Below are positions 44,265-54,500 of a DNA stretch of 64,000 nucleotides, piece by piece; positions within the stretch are counted from its first letter, which is position 1; every line of letters begins with the position of its first letter. Source of the DNA: Ascidiimonas sp046199005. Its GTDB lineage: Bacteria > Bacteroidota > Bacteroidia > Flavobacteriales > Flavobacteriaceae. The notes below the pieces were generated by a model. The model worked only from the letters and a program-made list of their open reading frames with translations, made no database searches and was not told where the DNA came from. Made by a program: the position numbers and the translations under genes. The stretch is taken from positions 1,674,001 through 1,738,000 of the forward strand of contig CP176050.1 in the NCBI GenBank assembly GCA_046199005.1. The letters are read 5' to 3'.

Positions 44265-46358
44265 CTAATAGGTTAGTTTAACTTTTTTAAGGGCAGACTG
44301 GGTGCCGTCTTTTTCAATTAATTGTATGCCATAGGTATATTTTGTGTTGATAATGAGATCAACATCATTATATACTTGTGTGTCTTTTTCTAAAGTTTTG
44401 TAGAGGGTAAGCGGTGCTTCTCCTTCTGAACGGTACAGTAAAAATTCAGCTTCATTGGCATCCCTGGTCTTCCAGCTCAGGCGTATAACCCGGTTATCCC
44501 GGTCTGCGGTAGCATTAAATCGTATAATTTTGTCGCCATACAGTTCTTTAGGAGCTGTAACGACCAACTGGGTAGAAGGTTTGCTTTCCCATCCGGTTTT
44601 GTCGATGGCGACCAGCGTATATGCGTATCTTCTGCCTGCCATAATATCTTCATCCTGAAATTCATTTTTTTTATCGATTTCTAAGGTGGTTATCTTTTCC
44701 CATAGAGCTTCTTTTTCCTGTAGGGATTTGCGGTAGATAGCATGACTTGCCACATCTTCACTAGAACTGGGAATCCATTTCAAAATAATTCCTTTTTCGG
44801 TTAATTCGTAAGTACTGATCACCGGTGGTGAAGGTGGCGTAACATCGGGTTTTTCGATCGTAAGTATTTTGGACAGTTCTGATTGATTGTAACGTTGGTC
44901 TACAGCAATTACTCTGTAATAAATATTCTTGTTGAGGTTCTTCACCGCGATCGTATCTGTAAAGGTATTATTTCGTTGCGGGCGTTTGGTGATTTGCGAA
45001 AACTCTTCTTCCGGATTGTTCCCTCTAAAGATCCGGTATCCGGAAAGGTCCGGCTCTTTATTAGCCTCCCAACTTAGACGAACTAGCCCGGTGGTATCTA
45101 TGGTTCCGGTAAGTCCGACAGGTGGTGCAGGAGGGATGGAATCTACGGGTTGCACCAAAGCCGGGAATGATGGCTTTTCGGTTCCGTTTTTTCCGATAGC
45201 TACGATACTGAAATAATTGGTTCTTCCGACACCCTTGTAAGTTACTTTTCGCGCCGTTAACGGAATGTCTTGTAGCACGGTCTGATAAGGTCCTTCAGCC
45301 TTGTTGGCTTTTTTTAACGAAAAGCCTGAAATATAAGCATTTCCTTCTTCGGCAAACTCCCAGAATAATTCAACGCTTTCTGCATCCGGAAGCAATTTTC
45401 TCGTAATATGTGGCGTGTAATCTAAAATATCTTTACCCTGTCCTTTTTCTATTTGAGAAGGCGGACCGGTTTCCCCGAAGGAGGTTACTCCCTTAATGCG
45501 ATAGTAATACGTTCTGTTATTTGTGATTGAATCGTTAAAGAACATCGATATTTGAGCATCTTCTTTTCCTTCTTCGGCATTAAATACGGGCTGACCGTTT
45601 ACTTGCGAGAAGTTCACCCCATCATCTGATTTTTCAATGAGATACGATGAATATACGTATTGAAGGATGGAATAGTTCCAGTTGAGCATTACATTCTTAT
45701 CTGCAAAAAGACTTACAAAACCTACAGGCTTTGGAAGTGCCTCAAAGAAATCGGTACTTGCATAAACGCTTCCGTTGTTTATGGAGAATTTGGTATCCGC
45801 CGGAAGGTTTACTTTTATCTTATAGAAATATTTTTCTCCCTTATTTACATTGGTATCTTCAAATCCCCATGCAGCCAGTTTAGCCGCCTCGAAGCTTTGC
45901 TCCGCAGCCAGCATAGCAAAGGTAAACCGTTGTTCGAGTTCTGCATTCATCGCAAGTACATTGCTCATTCCGGTAGCAGCGGCTACCTCAAAGTCTTCAC
46001 CGTAGAGTGCCTGTGCTATCACGGCAGCGTTATCGTCTCGCATCGCAATATCCTGCCATTCTTCTAAGGGAGCGGGTCTTAGCGGAAAACTGGTAAGTAC
46101 TTCTGTCTCTAAGGGAATCACGGCATTACCATTTCGGGAAACCGTAATGCGTTCAATGATAAATCCGTACTCATTCGCTTTTTTCCATCCTAGAGGATTG
46201 TCTACAGCCCATCGCAAGAGCACTTTATTGGAAGTTGCTCTGGCAAGCACCTTCACTTCTCCGATAAGATCCTGCGAGTTCATAGGAATGGTGAGCATCA
46301 ATCCTAAAAGAAGAAGGCTAAGCTTTATGCAACGGTATGTAGTAAAAAATAATTTCAT
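44265..46358 (-). CDS. Exported fibronectin type III domain protein
   Basis: 697 residues with a signal peptide (KLSLLLLGLMLTIPMNSQ). Two to four fibronectin type III-like modules: GLVRLSWEANKEPDLSGYRI near residue 430, EKGIILKWIPSSSEDVASHA near 525, and RVIRLSWKTRDANEAEFLLY near 620; earlier MLNWNYSILQYVYSSYLIEK. These are binding or spacer domains. No enzyme motif and no T9SS tail were seen. Start and preceding stop share an A (TAATG), so it is coupled to the 1627-residue gene. Probably part of the surface complex. Confidence 0.85.
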   Translation of the reverse strand: MKLFFTTYRCIKLSLLLLGLMLTIPMNSQDLIGEVKVLARATSNKVLLRWAVDNPLGWKKANEYGFIIERITVSRNGNAVIPLETEVLTSFPLRPAPLEEWQDIAMRDDNAAVIAQALYGEDFEVAAATGMSNVLAMNAELEQRFTFAMLAAEQSFEAAKLAAWGFEDTNVNKGEKYFYKIKVNLPADTKFSINNGSVYASTDFFEALPKPVGFVSLFADKNVMLNWNYSILQYVYSSYLIEKSDDGVNFSQVNGQPVFNAEEGKEDAQISMFFNDSITNNRTYYYRIKGVTSFGETGPPSQIEKGQGKDILDYTPHITRKLLPDAESVELFWEFAEEGNAYISGFSLKKANKAEGPYQTVLQDIPLTARKVTYKGVGRTNYFSIVAIGKNGTEKPSFPALVQPVDSIPPAPPVGLTGTIDTTGLVRLSWEANKEPDLSGYRIFRGNNPEEEFSQITKRPQRNNTFTDTIAVKNLNKNIYYRVIAVDQRYNQSELSKILTIEKPDVTPPSPPVISTYELTEKGIILKWIPSSSEDVASHAIYRKSLQEKEALWEKITTLEIDKKNEFQDEDIMAGRRYAYTLVAIDKTGWESKPSTQLVVTAPKELYGDKIIRFNATADRDNRVIRLSWKTRDANEAEFLLYRSEGEAPLTLYKTLEKDTQVYNDVDLIINTKYTYGIQLIEKDGTQSALKKVKLTY

Positions 46359-49300
46359 TAGTCATTTACAAATTTAATTTCAAAACGATCTGTATGTATT
46401 CCTCCCGGGGTCTGATATTTTAGAAAGGTACGGTAATTACCGAGGGGCATTGCCGGGAAGACTCCTTCTATTAAATACCTGTACCTGTTAAATGCTTCCT
46501 GATTAATGTTGTTGCTATTTACATACCTGTTCACAATGGTATATTGAAGATGTAAAAAGTCTGCTTTGTAATAAAAAGGAAGATTATACATTAAAGGATA
46601 CCTGGTGTTCACGTATTCAGACTGTGGCTGGTTTTGTAAGTAAAAAGCATACCAGTTAGGCACTTGTAAGGCCTTTGCGGGCGGAACTCCTAAGGTATTT
46701 TCATCCCGATTTACCCTGATGTTACCGTCAAGCGGATAGTTTTGATAATTTAAAGGATATACGCTGTTACGATAATAAGAATCTCGTAGTTGAGACTCTC
46801 CGCTCACCAGAGGTTCATTTCGGGTGTATTTGGTACCGATGACTTCCGGGATCTCAAAGTTCTCATAAGGCTGTAAACGCAGATGTATGGTATGGATGTC
46901 TGTCGCCACAATATCAGTAATATGATCTGTGATGGTCAGAGATCTTGCTTTCTGTTTGAAGGTTGCGTGTTTACTGGTTTCAAAAGTATAATTAAGCAAC
47001 GATTTAGGTTGAGCATTGCTCACGGTTACATTGGCCGCTTTTTTGTTCGCTACGGTCACACTCGCACTTTCATTACTTGTTTGCTGACTTCCTGTACCCG
47101 GATCGAACCAGCTGGTGTCTCCCGGCTCTTCATCAAAAGTAGTAGTGGTTTCTTCTATTACCACCTCAGAAACTACATTTTGACCCGGAGGGAATGCCAT
47201 CACATCTAGACTGTAAGAACTGCTGGTGGTAAGATCTGCCATATCAAACCAAACCATTTTTGCTCCTTTATCATAGCTTAGATTCGTACGAACTGCATTC
47301 AAGCCCTGATAAGTAGTTTGTGCTTTAATGGTGTATCCTGAATCAAACAAATAGCTTTGTCCGCGAATCAATTTAATGTATCCTTTATTGTATTCTTCCG
47401 GATAGAGGTTCTTCTGTTCAGGAAGCGGATAGACAAATTCGATATTCTGCATAGGGATATGATCGGGTGCCGTATCTGTGGTGAAGGTAGATTCTCTTTT
47501 TTCAACTATAGGTTGCCCTCCTTTTAAAACGGTGCGGAAACTGCCACCCACTTTTTCATCAAAAGATACTTCCACAATTGCATATACAGGTTTTTTAGGA
47601 GGAAGTATTTCATCGGGCACAAAGGTAAGTGCATCTTTCGCTTCATTCCATTCAAGATTTCCTGAGATCGCCTGTCCTTCTGATTGGAGTTCAAAACGCT
47701 TCAGATTGATACGGAAGGTTTGCAAGCCTTCTTCGGTATCAATCGAAAAAGGTTTGCCTACCGCATAGTTAAATACTGCCTGAGGAGCGGTAAATACATC
47801 TACATCGTTAGAACCGTTAATAGGGGTAAGGTCTGAAATAATGGGGACCTCTGTAAACGGATTGATATCGATAAATTCACATTCATCGCCAAAAGTGATC
47901 TTTAGGCGTAAACGTCCTTTAACCAATCCGCCCAAAACACTAAAGTTCATGCCTACAAATCCTTTGAAGAAAGTAGGATTAGGAAATTGTCCCTGTAGAA
48001 GGGCTGCAATCCCTGCATTGGCGATCTTGACTTTTTTCTTAATAAAAAACAATTTAATGCGCACCCCGAATTCTCCGTACAACCAGGCATATACCTGTCC
48101 CATGGAATACCATCCATCGTTGCCCACGGGTCCTGATCTTCCACGGCAGCGAACATCGGGATAATACCTGTGCATGACGTCAAAACCAGCGCCTATTTCG
48201 AGGGTTGCATAGAAGATGAGATACTGAAAGCTTCTTCGGTAGGCAAAGCTGAGTCCGAAAGCGAAACCACGTCCTGCACTAAGTTCGTTCGGTCGGCGAT
48301 TTTTATCGAGGATGTCATCTCCTAAAATTTCAAGTATTCTCGGGTGAGGCGCTAATTGTGTGGGCAGAAGATCTCCGGTCATAAAATAACCACCTACTTC
48401 AAACTCTTCAGATCCTATCGTGAATACAAGTCCGAGACGGTCGGTCGGTGATCCTACGTGTAAGTACCATTGATCCGGACTAGAGTGTAAGACCACCCAT
48501 CCGGCTTTATTATAGTCACCTACACCTCTCAGGCCTTTCATGTCGAGATACAATTCGAACTGACCGTGGAAAGTATCGGTGGTGAAATCTTTTTCTATAC
48601 CTACAAAAACACCCATTTTACCACTGGAGGCGACTTCTCTAATAGGTACCGATTCCTTGGCGATCTCGGTATAATTTCCGTACATGAGTAGCTTCTTGAA
48701 GAGTTCCGGATTCTCCTTTTCAAATTTGGCAACCCGGTCTAAGATCTTCTTTAATCCTTCAAAGCCTTCAATATTAGCACCTACCACTTCCTGACTTTCA
48801 CCAGTCATCAAGGCACCTTCACCCATGAAGCCTATTCGGTTCAGTCCGCCGGTATTATTGTATTCCAGTTCCAGAACGGCTTTTCCTCTAAATGAAGATT
48901 TTCCTTTGGTGCCAACGGTTACCCCGGCGCGTATGCCGAGACCATAATCTTTGTTAGGAACATACACTGCCTGGGTAGGTGTCCAATAGCTATTGCCGTC
49001 TGTGCGCTTCATTCGGTGCGAGACACCGCCCATGAAAGAACTGATAAGGAAATTGCCGTCGCCACCACTGGTTTTTTCCTGCCAGATATCGACAAACCAA
49101 TAGCGAAAGTCTTTCGCTCCAAACATTCCTTTTCCACCAGCCTTTAGGTTGAGTTTATCAATGGTAGCCTCCAGTTCGCCGGAAAATCCGTCACCGTACT
49201 GCGGATCTTTGTTCATTACTGTAAGCTCTCCTTTGATCTTTACACCTCCACGCTCAAAATCTACCCCGATCTTACCAAAATCAACCTTTTCAAACTTCCA

Positions 49301-51241
49301 TTCGTGCAGGCGTGCATCTTCTCCCAGCTTACCCATGATAGCCATATTGGTTTCGGCATTGGCCCCCAGTGCATCGAGGTTTACTTTTAGATCAAATTTG
49401 AGTCCGGCAGTCGTATTGGTAGGCGTAACCAGTTCCATATTGGAGATGGTTACCGGGAAAAATAGCAGTTTAAATTGCCCGTCAAAACCAAATTTTTTCG
49501 CTTTCAAATAAGGCTGGCCAGGTTCGGTTTGCAATTCTAGCTCTTCAAAAGTGATCCCTTTAAAATAAAAGGCACTTTCTTCCTGATACTGTTCTGGTAA
49601 GAGATTTATAGGTTCACCTTCTTTTGCCTCCTGATCGAGCGCTCCTGCGAGGGTTAAAGTTCCAGTCAGGTTTGCTGAAGGATATACATTTCCGTCAATA
49701 GATTTGATGGAGACACTGGAATTAGGTTTCAGTTGCATTTTTCCAAGAAAAACCGGAACATCGTATTCTTCCTGGAGTTTTACAGAGAGTCCGAATTCGT
49801 TTTCTGCGATCCAGCCTTCGTATCCTAAGGGTTGTTCCATGATCGGTACCTTAATGCCTCCGGCGAGCGTACCTCCCACCACCGTATTCACTGCCAGAGT
49901 GATCCCTAATGAATCTATGGAAAAGCCCCATTTTCCAGCTGCACCTTCTCCTCTTTGAAGTAGATTTACTGCGGAGAAGCTTCCGGAAACCCCAAAGCTA
50001 TCCAGTATAAGGTTGGAAGCTGTGAATTTCACGCGTTTTTCGCCTCCGGTAATTCGTTCAATAGATTGTGGTAGCATAATGCTAACTTCTTTCGCATAGA
50101 TACCTCGCCAAAGGTTTTGGTCTCCATTGGTAAGTAGTTGTTGATACACCTGTGGAAATACCAGTCCTTCAGCACTGCGGGTATCGCTAAGATCGAGAAC
50201 TGCCCTTTCTATGTGGAAAGCCCAGCCTTTAAAACCGGCGATTTCAAAATCGGGAATCGTAACATCTAATAAAATATCATTCCATCCGGCTGCTTTTACA
50301 CTAAAAGAAGTTTCTACGTAACAGGCACCGGTAGGAGCCAGTTTGCCTTCTTCGTCGAGTGCAAAAGGTTCTTTGCTATCGCCACATTTGTATGTGCCAT
50401 CTTCATTAAGAGGAATTAGAACACTTCTGGAAACTTTTAAATTTCCTTCGAGGCTTATTTCTTTCAAACCAGCACAATCAATAGAGAGGTAACTCTTGTC
50501 TTCAAACTGTCCGTTTTGCATGTTCACTCCGCCTTTAAGCGTAAGGAGCCAGTTATCGCCGTTGAAAGCAATAGGCAGGTCTCCCAGCAAGACCAGTTTG
50601 GCGTCTCCGACGAGCGCACCGTCATGGGAAAATTTGATGCCTTCTGCACCAAAGAACAGCTTGGTGTTTTTTTGCGGAATGCTAAGGCTGGCAAATATTT
50701 TAAGTTCTGAATAGGTGGGATGAAATTTGACTTCGCTTACTGCGATCACGACTTCATTACCCGATGAAGGGTCTCGTTTGCGAAGCCCTACCGGAAGTTG
50801 TAAAAGGTCTTTGCCGGTGAGGATGTCTACGAAGTTTTTAAGTTCTTCCAGTTTCTCAAGTACCTGAGAGGCTTTTTTTCGTAATTCGCCAGCTTCGGGA
50901 TTTACCGGGAAATTAATTTTGAGATAATCGGCATTAAATTCCGGTTCCATATTCCCGAGCGGGATATGAAAAGCTTCTTCTTGCAGGGCTTTATCCAGGG
51001 TAGGGAAGGAGCGGTATTCTTTGGTGGTTGCAGGTTGGTATTTTTCAAGCCCTAGCGTAGCTTTGCCCGGGGTGAAACGTTGACTCAGGCTTTTAAGACC
51101 TTTGGAGAATTGAGTGGAGTCGGTTTTTTGGGTTAGGGTGTCCGTCTCCTTATTAGGCGTATTCATCTCTTTTGCAACCGTGAGATTGAACGCAAAAAAC
51201 ATGAAGAGTAAACTGTGTATGTAAAGGCTAAATTTTTTCAT
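46358..51241 (-). CDS. Giant exported protein, structural, unknown
   Basis: 1627 residues with signal peptide MKKFSLYIHSLLFMFFAFNL. No known enzyme motif. The first ~1100 residues are dominated by long beta-strand repeats (VKFHPTYSELKIFASLSIPQ, IDSLGITLAVNTVVGGTLAG, LKFDLKVNLDALGANAETNM), suggesting an extended beta-structure or barrel-like scaffold. Later parts include a bacterial Ig-like stretch (DLTPINGSNDVDVFTAPQAV, ALTFVPDEILPPKKPVYAIV) and a terminal domain ending HTDRFEIKFVND. Genes with this length and content sit next to large secreted proteins in related flavobacteria as I recall. Encoded between the immunity candidate and the fibronectin protein. Confidence 0.78.
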   Translation of the reverse strand: MKKFSLYIHSLLFMFFAFNLTVAKEMNTPNKETDTLTQKTDSTQFSKGLKSLSQRFTPGKATLGLEKYQPATTKEYRSFPTLDKALQEEAFHIPLGNMEPEFNADYLKINFPVNPEAGELRKKASQVLEKLEELKNFVDILTGKDLLQLPVGLRKRDPSSGNEVVIAVSEVKFHPTYSELKIFASLSIPQKNTKLFFGAEGIKFSHDGALVGDAKLVLLGDLPIAFNGDNWLLTLKGGVNMQNGQFEDKSYLSIDCAGLKEISLEGNLKVSRSVLIPLNEDGTYKCGDSKEPFALDEEGKLAPTGACYVETSFSVKAAGWNDILLDVTIPDFEIAGFKGWAFHIERAVLDLSDTRSAEGLVFPQVYQQLLTNGDQNLWRGIYAKEVSIMLPQSIERITGGEKRVKFTASNLILDSFGVSGSFSAVNLLQRGEGAAGKWGFSIDSLGITLAVNTVVGGTLAGGIKVPIMEQPLGYEGWIAENEFGLSVKLQEEYDVPVFLGKMQLKPNSSVSIKSIDGNVYPSANLTGTLTLAGALDQEAKEGEPINLLPEQYQEESAFYFKGITFEELELQTEPGQPYLKAKKFGFDGQFKLLFFPVTISNMELVTPTNTTAGLKFDLKVNLDALGANAETNMAIMGKLGEDARLHEWKFEKVDFGKIGVDFERGGVKIKGELTVMNKDPQYGDGFSGELEATIDKLNLKAGGKGMFGAKDFRYWFVDIWQEKTSGGDGNFLISSFMGGVSHRMKRTDGNSYWTPTQAVYVPNKDYGLGIRAGVTVGTKGKSSFRGKAVLELEYNNTGGLNRIGFMGEGALMTGESQEVVGANIEGFEGLKKILDRVAKFEKENPELFKKLLMYGNYTEIAKESVPIREVASSGKMGVFVGIEKDFTTDTFHGQFELYLDMKGLRGVGDYNKAGWVVLHSSPDQWYLHVGSPTDRLGLVFTIGSEEFEVGGYFMTGDLLPTQLAPHPRILEILGDDILDKNRRPNELSAGRGFAFGLSFAYRRSFQYLIFYATLEIGAGFDVMHRYYPDVRCRGRSGPVGNDGWYSMGQVYAWLYGEFGVRIKLFFIKKKVKIANAGIAALLQGQFPNPTFFKGFVGMNFSVLGGLVKGRLRLKITFGDECEFIDINPFTEVPIISDLTPINGSNDVDVFTAPQAVFNYAVGKPFSIDTEEGLQTFRINLKRFELQSEGQAISGNLEWNEAKDALTFVPDEILPPKKPVYAIVEVSFDEKVGGSFRTVLKGGQPIVEKRESTFTTDTAPDHIPMQNIEFVYPLPEQKNLYPEEYNKGYIKLIRGQSYLFDSGYTIKAQTTYQGLNAVRTNLSYDKGAKMVWFDMADLTTSSSYSLDVMAFPPGQNVVSEVVIEETTTTFDEEPGDTSWFDPGTGSQQTSNESASVTVANKKAANVTVSNAQPKSLLNYTFETSKHATFKQKARSLTITDHITDIVATDIHTIHLRLQPYENFEIPEVIGTKYTRNEPLVSGESQLRDSYYRNSVYPLNYQNYPLDGNIRVNRDENTLGVPPAKALQVPNWYAFYLQNQPQSEYVNTRYPLMYNLPFYYKADFLHLQYTIVNRYVNSNNINQEAFNRYRYLIEGVFPAMPLGNYRTFLKYQTPGGIHTDRFEIKFVND

Positions 51242-51267
51242 AAAGCATTTTTCGTAGGCATTTGGGT

Positions 51268-51585
51268 TTACCAGTTGAGTTCTTTTTCAATTTCTTCCCG
51301 AAGGGTATATACATGAATACCCAACTCGTTATGTCTTTCATTGGTTTCAAAGTCATTAAAGAATTCGATCCCTCTTGAAAGTGTTGCTAACAAACTGTGA
51401 ATACGTTTAAGATGTTTCTTTTCTTTTTTGGTCTCATATTTTTTTATAAACCGATCAATAGACTCCAGTGTTTTTAGTCCAGTTGATGCGGACTCCTTAT
51501 CATAAGTATTGTCTGAATTCTCCAGTGTATCACTGTAGAAATCTTTCAATTCATTTAATGGGTTATGGAATGAATGTGTTACCAT
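51268..51585 (-). CDS. Putative immunity protein of the C-terminal toxin
   Basis: 105 residues, soluble and almost entirely helical (GLKTLESIDRFIKKYETKKE, LATLSRGIEFFNDFETNERH). No signal peptide, so it stays in the cytoplasm. Its ATG overlaps the last 7 bases of the toxin gene, the arrangement expected of effector-immunity pairs. It is too small to be structural in the surface apparatus, being the only short cytoplasmic member of the operon. I recognise no family. The immunity role is inferred from position, size and overlap. Confidence 0.75.
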   Translation of the reverse strand: MVTHSFHNPLNELKDFYSDTLENSDNTYDKESASTGLKTLESIDRFIKKYETKKEKKHLKRIHSLLATLSRGIEFFNDFETNERHNELGIHVYTLREEIEKELNW

Positions 51586-54500
51586 GGTGTTCTTAGAGGT
51601 CTGGGATTAAAGTTTGGATCTTGTCTGCCAATGTAGGCTATATATAACTGTTCATCACCTCCCGGTAGATGGTAATTACTCGGAACATCACTTACAGCCT
51701 GTCTGGCCGCTATTCCTTTCCAGCCTCTAATCGTTACATTTTGTGGGATCGTATACTCACTCAAAACTTCAAAATTATTCCACTCCGGCCTAACAGCGGT
51801 CCCACCAATCACATCTTCCAGAGATGCGGGTTTGCTTAAGGTCCAGTAGGCGCCACCTTCCCCGCCTTCTTGGCTTACCCTGTATATTTTCTGTCCTGCA
51901 GTGAGTTCAATCGCGTCAATGTTTCCGGTAAAGGTTCCTACCCTACCAGAGGGCAGATCTAATGAGGCATCCCAACTCTCCGGTTTAGGACTTTTATCAG
52001 AAAGCGAAGAAGAATTGCTACGAAATCTTCCAGAGGTGACCCCGGGAATATTATCGTAGTCTTTTATAAGCACTAGAATGTGATAGTAGCTTTTGGCTTC
52101 GCCAATATCATCAATTAGCTGCTGTTTGCTACGGGATCGACTTATCGCTTCCTGCAGTTTTTCTTTATCGACGCCCTTGTGCATTGCCTCCCGAAGGATT
52201 TGAAGATTTCGCGGTCTCTTTCGAAGGATAGAATTCCCCTCTAAAATGGTCCAGGCATTTACGAGTTCCAGCCGGGTGAGTTCATCAGCATTACTGAAGA
52301 GTCTACCCAATTCTGCAGAGCCATCTATATCTTGCCTCAAGGCATCGGGAATATCAGTATAATTAAGGGCATTTTGAATGAAATGTCTATCCAGTTCGAC
52401 AATTCTTGGGTCATTTTCGCCATACCTGGCTACAAGTGCAGCTCTGTTTGCCTGATATTTTCTCGCCGCTCTAAGTCTGCTTACACCCATTGCTGTACGA
52501 ACCACACCCGTTGCCAGTAAAGCATTTTGTAAATAACTGTTATAACTTTCAAAAGCCTTGCAGAATTCTTCATCGGAAACGACTTCGCAGAGCTCCGTGT
52601 ACTTGAGGATAATGTTGGCAACATCACTGGTAAATTCGATACCAGCGATAGTGGTTTTTCGAAGTCTGGTCAATTTACTAACATGCCTTAGATGGCGCAG
52701 TTTGAACAGGTTTCCAATGCCACTCACGGTGGTGATTACATCGAAGGCAAACTCTGCCTGTTCAAGGGTTCTTGTCAAGTTGTCCCTATTAACATCACCT
52801 GCAAAGTAGAATGCCGGAAACATTCCGGTAAATACATCATTATTATCTCCTTCCAGATAAACCAATACTGGCTGAAAAGGATCATAAACCAGATTCGTGC
52901 GTATTACGTTTGAAACGTATACGTATGGATTGTAAACCCGTTCATCAATACTTTTGGTTATTTTAACTTTATTATTTTCAATACGTCCGTTAGAATACCG
53001 CGTTTCGGGGAACCATCTGCCCCCGCTATAAGTAAGTGTAAGCGGGGAGGTTAGATCTTCATTAGTTTCTGCTTCTTCTGTATATGTATATAAATCTGGA
53101 TCTGCATAGCGACTCATGCTCCACAAACGGAAGAATACATCCAGAAAGCGATCAAAATTCTGCTCATTACCCCACCACAAATTTGTGATATCAGAGTTGT
53201 CAGATTCTTCGAAGAGTTTTTGAAGTAAGCCATATCCGCCTTCATTATTTGCAAATTGATCCAATAACTCATTAGCATATACCTCGGTATTACCTTCATG
53301 ATTTTCAATAAGATCAAGGATTAGATCTTCATAGCTTTCGCTAATACCCGATCTGCTATCTGCAAGTATTTTTACAATACGGTACTTGTTCTGTGGGCTG
53401 AATCTGGCCGCTGCACAATTTGCAATATCTTTCAGAGCTCTTACATCTGCATTACTGTAAGAGGTTTTTCCTGCAATTTGTTGTAAAACACGTTCATAAT
53501 CTGCCTGGATGTCTTCTTCAGTATACGAAAACAAATATTCCTGTAAATTGTTTAACTGGTTTCTTATTGCAGTATCATTGGGGTCTTCAGTAATAGAACG
53601 TTTTCTTTTGCGGATTACCAGACCGCCATAATTAAGTATATAATAAGTGGTTCCATGAACGCCGTAATTGGTATCTGGTCCTGTAAACGATGTGGTGATC
53701 TCTACCCTGCGCAGGCGAGTGATTTCCTCATCTGTAATGATGACATCAATTCTGCCGAAATCTTCTGTGTTGGCATTCATTGCGCGGGATGCCCATTCAT
53801 ATCTAACATCTCTCTGGTCTGGATTGGAACCTGCTATGATACACCTTACATTTTGAAATACTTTGGATATGTATTCATCATCTTCATATTCCCCTTCCTC
53901 ATCTCGGTCAAAGAAATACAATCGCAGGCCTTCATCACCCATGGCTTCCCAGTGTACTTTCGAGATCTCAGTACCATCACCATTGTTATAATCCATTAAC
54001 CAGTTGGTATTGCCTGCTTGTGAACTGTTCTCAAACGGATGTTGCAATTTGAATACCCCATGACCAATCTCATGAGCGATTACAGTGGCCTGGGTCGCCT
54101 TGCTTTCTAAATCAGAACCGGCATCAGAGAAAACAAAGCCATACTGACTCCCTCTTGGCATAAACCCTGCGATGGATTTCGAAGGTCTTATTGTATCATC
54201 AAAAACGAAAATGTAATAGGAACGGTCTGAATAAGCACTGTAATTCTGTTTAAAACTATTTTTAATGGCGGCGAATTCTTCGGGAAGTTGTGATAGGAGT
54301 CCGCTACCGTCATAATCGAGTTCATTGTTTCCATTGCGATCCCAATCTGAAGCGGAGAGATCGTAGCGTTGCGCCCGGCTTATCTGTAGTGCTGCTCCGG
54401 ACTGAGCAAAAATGCTGGTCGCCAGTGTGGTGGCAGCATCGTCAATACGGGCATTATTCACAGGTACCAGGACGATATTAATGTCTTCAAAGGTTTTTAG